Part shown: in pieces, positions 7,373 through 10,743 of the stretch
How positions within the stretch are numbered: position 1 is the stretch's first letter
Layout: the number at the start of each line of letters is the position of its first letter
Source of the DNA: Methylococcales bacterium
GTDB taxonomy: Bacteria; Pseudomonadota; Gammaproteobacteria; Methylococcales; Methylomonadaceae
DNA: 10,743 bases
Direction of reading: 5' to 3'
Assembly (NCBI GenBank): GCA_009692395.1
Contig: SHZG01000074.1
Coordinates: forward strand, 1 to 10,743
Position numbers and translations under genes: made by a program
The notes under the pieces: model-generated
What the model was told of the DNA's origin: nothing
Seen by the model: only the letters and a program-made list of their open reading frames with translations
Database searches by the model: none

Positions 7373-7801
7373 ATGAAAACATTTAGTGCAAAACCAGAAG
7401 AAGTTAAGCGCGATTGGTATGTAGTCGATGCAGAAGGAAAGACCTTAGGTCGTTTAGCTTCTGAAATTGCACTGCGTCTTCGCGGCAAAAACAAACCAGA
7501 ATACACACCACACGTTGATACGGGTGATTATATTATTGTCGTTAATGCTGAAAAAATTGGCGTGACTGGCAATAAAGAAAAAAACAAGTTATATCAACAT
7601 CACACTGGATATATCGGTAATTTGAAAACCGTTAGCCTAGGTAAATTAAGACAAACGTTCCCTGATCGTATTCTTACTGCCGCCGTTAAAGGTATGTTAC
7701 CTAACAATCCATTGGGTCGTGCAATGTTCAAGAAATTGAAAGTATATGCAGGTCCCGCGCACGATCATCAGGCTCAACAGCCAAAAGTTTTAGACATTTA
7801 A
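7373..7801 (+). CDS. rplM: 50S ribosomal protein L13
   Basis: L13 is an early-assembling 50S protein that binds 23S rRNA. The protein opens MKTFSAKPEEVKRDWYVVDA and contains GKTLGRLASEIALRLRGK, TPHVDTGDYIIVVNAEKI and LPNNPLGRAMFKKLKVYAG, all diagnostic. The 142-aa length is the same as E. coli L13. It is the first gene of a two-gene operon behind its own strong promoter, with rpsI 11 nt downstream. The Shine-Dalgarno is poor, which is notable for a highly expressed gene and fits control through the leader. Confidence 0.98.
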   Translation: MKTFSAKPEEVKRDWYVVDAEGKTLGRLASEIALRLRGKNKPEYTPHVDTGDYIIVVNAEKIGVTGNKEKNKLYQHHTGYIGNLKTVSLGKLRQTFPDRILTAAVKGMLPNNPLGRAMFKKLKVYAGPAHDHQAQQPKVLDI

Positions 7802-7812
7802 GCGAGTAGACC

Positions 7813-8205
7813 ATGGCAGCAGCTCAGTATTATGGAACAGGTCGTCGTAAATGTGCAGTAGCACGCGTTTACGCAACATCAGGCACTGGAAAAATCACCA
7901 TTAACAAAAAATCTATCGAAGACTATTTCGGTCGTAAAACCGATCAAATGGTGTCTTGTCAACCGCTAGAATGTGTTGACATGGTTGGTAAGTTCGACGT
8001 TAACGTCATTGTTAAAGGCGGTGGCCCCTCTGGTCAAGCTGGTGCTATTCGTCATGGATTGACCCGCGCTTTGATGCAGTATGACGAGGCTTTACGTCCA
8101 CCACTAAGAAAAGCAGGGTATGTTACCCGCGATTCTCGTATCGTAGAACGTAAAAAAGTCGGCTTACACAAAGCGAGAAAACGTCCGCAGTACTCAAAAC
8201 GTTAA
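7813..8205 (+). CDS. rpsI: 30S ribosomal protein S9
   Basis: S9 is a small-subunit protein whose C-terminal tail reaches the P-site tRNA. The protein has YYGTGRRKCAVARVY near the start, GGGPSGQAGAIRHGLTRAL in the middle and the universal basic end QYSKR, whose terminal Arg contacts the tRNA. It is 130 aa, as in E. coli. It is co-transcribed with rplM and followed by a strong intrinsic terminator. An AGCGAG stretch about 8 nt before the ATG is a weak ribosome binding site. Confidence 0.98.
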   Translation: MAAAQYYGTGRRKCAVARVYATSGTGKITINKKSIEDYFGRKTDQMVSCQPLECVDMVGKFDVNVIVKGGGPSGQAGAIRHGLTRALMQYDEALRPPLRKAGYVTRDSRIVERKKVGLHKARKRPQYSKR

Positions 8206-8225
8206 TCGTTTTTAAAACCAATACA

Positions 8226-8257
8226 GGGCTACTGTTTAACGACAGTAGCCCTTTTTT
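8226..8257 (+). terminator. intrinsic terminator of rplM-rpsI
   Basis: A 10-bp perfect stem, GGGCTACTGT (8226-8235) with ACAGTAGCCC (8242-8251), has a 6-nt loop and is followed at once by six T residues. It begins 21 nt after the rpsI stop codon. It isolates the ribosomal operon from minC. Confidence 0.95.
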
Positions 8258-8339
8258 ATGGGCAGAATAAAGCATCAAGCAATTGTGCATTGTTTTTTAT
8301 GACAGAGAAAAGTTATTGGCATTTGGAAAATGATTTTTT

Positions 8340-8367
8340 TTATCAACAATGTTAAACTTGGTACAGT
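8340..8367 (+). promoter_or_regulatory. weak candidate promoter for minC
   Basis: TTATCA (8340-8345) and TACAGT (8362-8367) are 16 bp apart, and TGG directly before the -10 box resembles an extended -10 element. The predicted start near 8374 leaves a very short leader to the minC ATG at 8391. Some promoter must lie in the 133-bp gap after the terminator, but this match is only moderate. The rest of the gap shows no gene. Confidence 0.3.
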
Positions 8368-8390
8368 TAATGATGTTGTAGATTTAACAC

Positions 8391-9131
8391 ATGCCTACAG
8401 ATTCTCAAAAAATGCCTAATAACTCACCACCACTAGAATTTAAAAGCGGTAGTTTTGCTGTCCCTATTTTGCTTCTATTTACGAATGACTTAACCGTTAT
8501 CGGGCAACAACTTCATGAAAAAGTTGACTTAGCTCCTGAGTTTTTTAAAAGTTCGCCGTTAATTTTTGATGTGCAGGAACTGAATAAACAAAATCTTGAT
8601 ATTGATATTTCAGCACTAGTTATCGTTATTCGACAAGCTGGTTTATTGCCGACAGGGATACGCGGTGGTAACGTACTACAAAATCAAATAGCGGTAGACT
8701 TATTGATTCCTGTTTATTCGGCGCACAGTATTCACATCACGCCGACTGATTCTCAAAAGCAAAAACAAAAAATCACCGTTCCTGAGCCAATAGTTGATGC
8801 GGTTATCACTACCAAAATGATTACACGTCCTATTCGTTCGGGTCAACGTATTTATGCAGCTGGGGATTTAGTGGTGTTAGCTCAAGTGAGTGCAGGGGCT
8901 GAAATTATGGCTGACGGTAATATCCATGTTTATGGTTCGTTAAGAGGACGTGCTTTAGCGGGTGTACAAGGCAATGTGAATGCACGCATTTTTTGTTCTG
9001 ATTTACAAGCCGAGCTTATTTCAATTGCTGGAACTTATAAAATCAGCGATGACATGATAGACATTGTGAGTAAAAAATTCGTTCAAGTGTATTTGCAAGA
9101 ACATACGTTAATTATTGAAAATATTGAATAA
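8391..9131 (+). CDS. minC: septum site-determining protein MinC
   Basis: MinC inhibits FtsZ assembly and is carried to the membrane by MinD, so that division is blocked near the poles. The N-terminal FtsZ-acting domain (about 14-112) starts LEFKSGSFAVPILLL. A Gln/Lys-rich linker follows (about 118-128), then the C-terminal beta-helix (about 145-246) that dimerises and binds MinD. It carries the diagnostic RSGQRIYA (RSGQ at 149-152), DGNIHVYGSLRGRALAG and AELISIAGTYKISDD. The 246-aa length is typical. ATG 8391 is assumed; an in-frame ATG at 8412 would also leave the N-domain whole. Neither has a clear Shine-Dalgarno. It is the first gene of minCDE. Confidence 0.96.
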   Translation: MPTDSQKMPNNSPPLEFKSGSFAVPILLLFTNDLTVIGQQLHEKVDLAPEFFKSSPLIFDVQELNKQNLDIDISALVIVIRQAGLLPTGIRGGNVLQNQIAVDLLIPVYSAHSIHITPTDSQKQKQKITVPEPIVDAVITTKMITRPIRSGQRIYAAGDLVVLAQVSAGAEIMADGNIHVYGSLRGRALAGVQGNVNARIFCSDLQAELISIAGTYKISDDMIDIVSKKFVQVYLQEHTLIIENIE

Positions 9132-9154
9132 TGTCGCCACAGTGGAGAAAATAA

Positions 9155-9970
9155 GTGACAAGAATCATCGTTGTAACATCTGGTAAGGGCGGGGTTGGTA
9201 AAACAACAACCAGTGCTGCTATCGCTATGGGGCTTGCAAAAAAAGGTCACAAAACTGCCGTTATTGATTTTGATGTGGGTTTGCGTAATCTTGACCTAAT
9301 TATGGGTTGTGAGCGCCGTGTCGTTTATGACATTGTTAATGTTATTTATGGTGAGGCGACACTTAATCAGGCACTGATTAAAGATAAACATTGTGACAAT
9401 CTATACATTCTGCCTGCCTCGCAAACGCGTGATAAAGATGCCTTAAGCCAAGAGAGTATTGGTCAAGTTTTAGAAGAATTAGCCGCTAAAGAATTTGAAT
9501 ACATCGTCTGTGATTCACCCGCAGGGATTGAAAAAGGGGCGCATTTGGCGATGTATTTTGCCGATGATGCGTTTGTAGTGACTAATCCAGAGGTTGCTTC
9601 GGTAAGAGACTCTGATCGAATGCTAGGAATATTAGCCAGTAAATCACGCCGCGCAGAACAAAATTTAGAGCCAATTAGAGAATACCTACTATTAACACGT
9701 TATTCTCCAGAACGGGTGAGAATAGGTGAAATGTTGAGTGTGGCGGATGTGCAGGACATTTTGTCACTTCATTTATTAGGGGTTATTCCAGAATCAAAAT
9801 CTGTTTTAACCGCATCAAATTCAGGAACACCTATCATTCTCGATGAAAAAAGTGATGCTGGTCAGGCTTATGTCGATATTGTTGACCGTTATTTAGGTGA
9901 AGATAAGCCACATCGTTTTATTGAAGAAGAGAAAAAGGGGCTTTTAGGGAAGTTCTTCGGGAGTAAGTGA
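9155..9970 (+). CDS. minD: septum site-determining ATPase MinD
   Basis: MinD is a membrane-associating ATPase of the ParA/MinD class that recruits MinC and is cycled off the membrane by MinE. It has the deviant Walker A KGGVGKT (residues 11-17, signature Lys11 and Lys16), Asp40 in DFDVGLRNLDLIMG, and NPEVASVRDSDRM matching the E. coli Asp152 region. The C-terminal amphipathic membrane-targeting helix includes KKGLLGKFFGSK. It is 271 aa, against 270 in E. coli. The start is GTG at 9155 with GGAG at 9144-9147, 7 nt upstream. The 23-bp gap from minC and TGATG overlap with minE indicate one operon. Confidence 0.98.
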   Translation: MTRIIVVTSGKGGVGKTTTSAAIAMGLAKKGHKTAVIDFDVGLRNLDLIMGCERRVVYDIVNVIYGEATLNQALIKDKHCDNLYILPASQTRDKDALSQESIGQVLEELAAKEFEYIVCDSPAGIEKGAHLAMYFADDAFVVTNPEVASVRDSDRMLGILASKSRRAEQNLEPIREYLLLTRYSPERVRIGEMLSVADVQDILSLHLLGVIPESKSVLTASNSGTPIILDEKSDAGQAYVDIVDRYLGEDKPHRFIEEEKKGLLGKFFGSK

Positions 9971-10227
9971 TGAGTTTATTAAATTACTTTAAGATAACTA
10001 AAGTGAGTTCCGCATCGGTTGCAAAAGAGAGATTGCAAATTTTGGTTGCTCATGAACGTTCATCTAAGAATCAGCCATCCTATCTGCCTCAATTACAAAA
10101 AGAGTTGCTACAAGTTATACAAAAATACGTTAATGTTGAAAATGATTCCATGTCTGTCAATTTTGAACAAGATGATCATCAGGAAACTCTTGAAGTCAAT
10201 ATAGTGTTACCTGATAAATCACGCTAA
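9970..10227 (+). CDS. minE: cell division topological specificity factor MinE
   Basis: MinE stimulates MinD ATPase and drives pole-to-pole oscillation. The start MSLLNYF is the membrane-binding segment. AKERLQILVAHER is the MinD-contacting segment that switches between helix and strand, and YLPQLQKELLQVIQKYV leads into the C-terminal dimerisation domain ending NIVLPDKSR. I chose ATG 9970, overlapping the minD stop by one base (TGATG), with GGGAG at 9959-9963, 6 nt upstream. A GTG at 9967 is possible but fits less well. It is 85 aa, near the usual 80-90. The frame downstream of its TAA stop is open into the next gene. Confidence 0.97.
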   Translation: MSLLNYFKITKVSSASVAKERLQILVAHERSSKNQPSYLPQLQKELLQVIQKYVNVENDSMSVNFEQDDHQETLEVNIVLPDKSR

Positions 10228-10272
10228 AATTTATCAAATTTTTCATTAATCACAATAAAGGCAAGTAATACA

Positions 10273-10458
10273 ATCAGCGATGCAGCAGGTAAAGTTTGGC
10301 AATATCTGGACAAAAATGGTCCGTCTAGCGTGACTAAAATCACAACGGAAACAGGAATTAATCAAAAAGATATACAACGTGCAATTGGCTGGTTATCTAA
10401 AGAAGATACGCTGTTAATTGAAGTTAACGGTCGTGTGGAAACTATTTCATTGCAATAA
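10273..10458 (+). CDS. small winged-helix protein, DUF2582-like, with no canonical start codon
   Basis: A continuous frame encodes a compact winged helix-turn-helix resembling DUF2582 proteins: AAGKVWQYLDKNGPSSVTKI, then ETGINQKDIQRAIGWLSKED and the wing ending NGRVETISLQ. From ATC 10273 it is 61 aa, about the family size. Between the minE stop (10225-10227) and the domain there is no in-frame ATG, GTG or TTG. The first GTG (10330) lies inside the domain. ATC at 10273 has AAAGG at 10257-10261, 11 nt upstream, and would give the expected N-terminus. ATA 10255 is another weak option. The frame is the same as minE, so readthrough is formally possible. It is probably the fourth gene of the min transcript and is followed by a terminator. 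Family members are presumed DNA-binding or regulatory; the target is unknown. Confidence 0.75.
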   Translation: MSDAAGKVWQYLDKNGPSSVTKITTETGINQKDIQRAIGWLSKEDTLLIEVNGRVETISLQ

Positions 10459-10468
10459 AGTTTGTAAC

Positions 10469-10512
10469 GCTAACCTTCTCTTTTTATATTGCCAATCAGA
10501 AGGTTAGCTTTT
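10469..10512 (+). terminator. intrinsic terminator after the min operon and winged-helix gene
   Basis: An 11-bp perfect stem, GCTAACCTTCT (10469-10479) with AGAAGGTTAGC (10498-10508), has an 18-nt loop and is followed by TTTT. It begins 10 nt after the winged-helix stop codon, which supports that small frame as the last gene of the transcript. The T-run is short and the loop long, so it is weaker than the one after rpsI. Confidence 0.75.
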
Positions 10513-10597
10513 ACATTTTTAAAATTCGGCGATGATAATAACGCTATGTGGCATTATCGTTATCTGGACATAGAAAAACTTTTTTGTAACAGACCTT

Positions 10598-10743
10598 GGT
10601 AGTGGGTTAAATCTGTGATGATAGATTAAAATCACGGGCAGAATAAAATCACACTTACCTAAAAGACCTTATGAGCTGCTACCAAGAAATCACCTGTCCA
10701 TTCTGTAAAAGTAACCAGATTGGCAAGTCAGGACGCAATGCAA
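10598..10743 (+). mobile_element. 5' end of an IS1-like insertion sequence (right copy)
   Basis: This is the exact inverted copy of 1-146, starting GGTAGTGGGTTAAATC and running out of the window on the right. The 85 bp between the upstream terminator and this end (10513-10597) hold no gene I can support. Because only the inner end of each copy is visible, target duplications cannot be compared. The transposase start is 73 bp inside the element. Confidence 0.8.
10671..10743 (+). CDS. IS1-like transposase, N-terminal fragment (cut by window edge)
   Basis: The ATG at 10671 opens a frame of 24 residues to the window edge, identical to the left-hand fragment, with the CPFC zinc-ribbon pair at residues 9-12. 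The catalytic domain is outside the window. Transcription would run away from the min genes. Confidence 0.7.
   Translation, partial: MSCYQEITCPFCKSNQIGKSGRNA

Noticed and set aside
8260..8271. Twelve-base match GGGCAGAATAAA between the rpsI-minC gap and the IS end
   Set aside because: A few 12-base matches are expected by chance in a window of this size, and the flanks do not match, so it is not an IS remnant.
1..10743. Composite transposon carrying an accessory cargo
   Set aside because: The segment holds core genes in a mostly conserved order (def-fmt-rsmB, ntrYX-like, rplM-rpsI, minCDE) with no resistance, defence or phage genes, so a mobile cargo is unlikely despite the flanking IS copies.
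1..10743. CRISPR arrays, tRNA or rRNA genes, riboswitches, toxin-antitoxin or defence modules
   Set aside because: I looked for regularly spaced repeats, cloverleaf-type segments and typical small gene pairs in the gaps and found none I could support.

Overview
This 10.7 kb window is a piece of bacterial chromosome, most likely from a moderately AT-rich gammaproteobacterium. The evidence is the gene order def-fmt-rsmB-DUF4390-ntrY/ntrX-like, the complete minCDE operon, and protein motifs close to the E. coli versions. A Thiotrichales/Beggiatoa-type sulfur bacterium is possible, but I cannot establish that from the sequence alone. All complete genes are on the + strand. No tRNA, rRNA, CRISPR array or obvious defence or phage module is visible.

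Layout. Positions 1-146 and 10598-10743 are a perfect 146-bp inverted repeat. Each copy is the 5' end of the same insertion sequence, whose transposase begins with a CPFC zinc-ribbon like IS1 InsA, and the two transposases read outward. Inside lie three blocks. (1) 287-7271: peptide deformylase, methionyl-tRNA formyltransferase, RsmB 16S rRNA methyltransferase, a secreted or membrane-anchored DUF4390 protein, an NtrY-like sensor kinase and an NtrX-like response regulator. These are tightly packed or overlapping and probably co-transcribed from a promoter near 214-242. (2) 7306-8257: a strong sigma70-type promoter, rplM-rpsI (L13 and S9) and a strong intrinsic terminator. (3) 8391-10512: minC, minD and minE, then a short winged-helix (DUF2582-like) gene and a terminator.

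Functionally, block 1 covers initiator-tRNA formylation, deformylation of the nascent peptide and rRNA modification, followed by a two-component pair for envelope or nitrogen/redox-type signalling. Block 2 supplies ribosomal proteins, and block 3 positions the division septum.

Most of the window is ordinary housekeeping sequence, and I do not see a convincing new multi-gene system. The points worth a second look are: a 34-bp nested perfect palindrome sitting in frame inside fmt, which looks like a small mobile palindrome tolerated within a protein; the winged-helix gene, which has no ATG/GTG/TTG start before its conserved domain and is in frame with minE; an NtrX-like regulator with a Walker B Asp-to-Ser change and no GAFTGA loop; a 9-bp-arm dyad over the rplM promoter; and the inverted IS copies that bound the segment.
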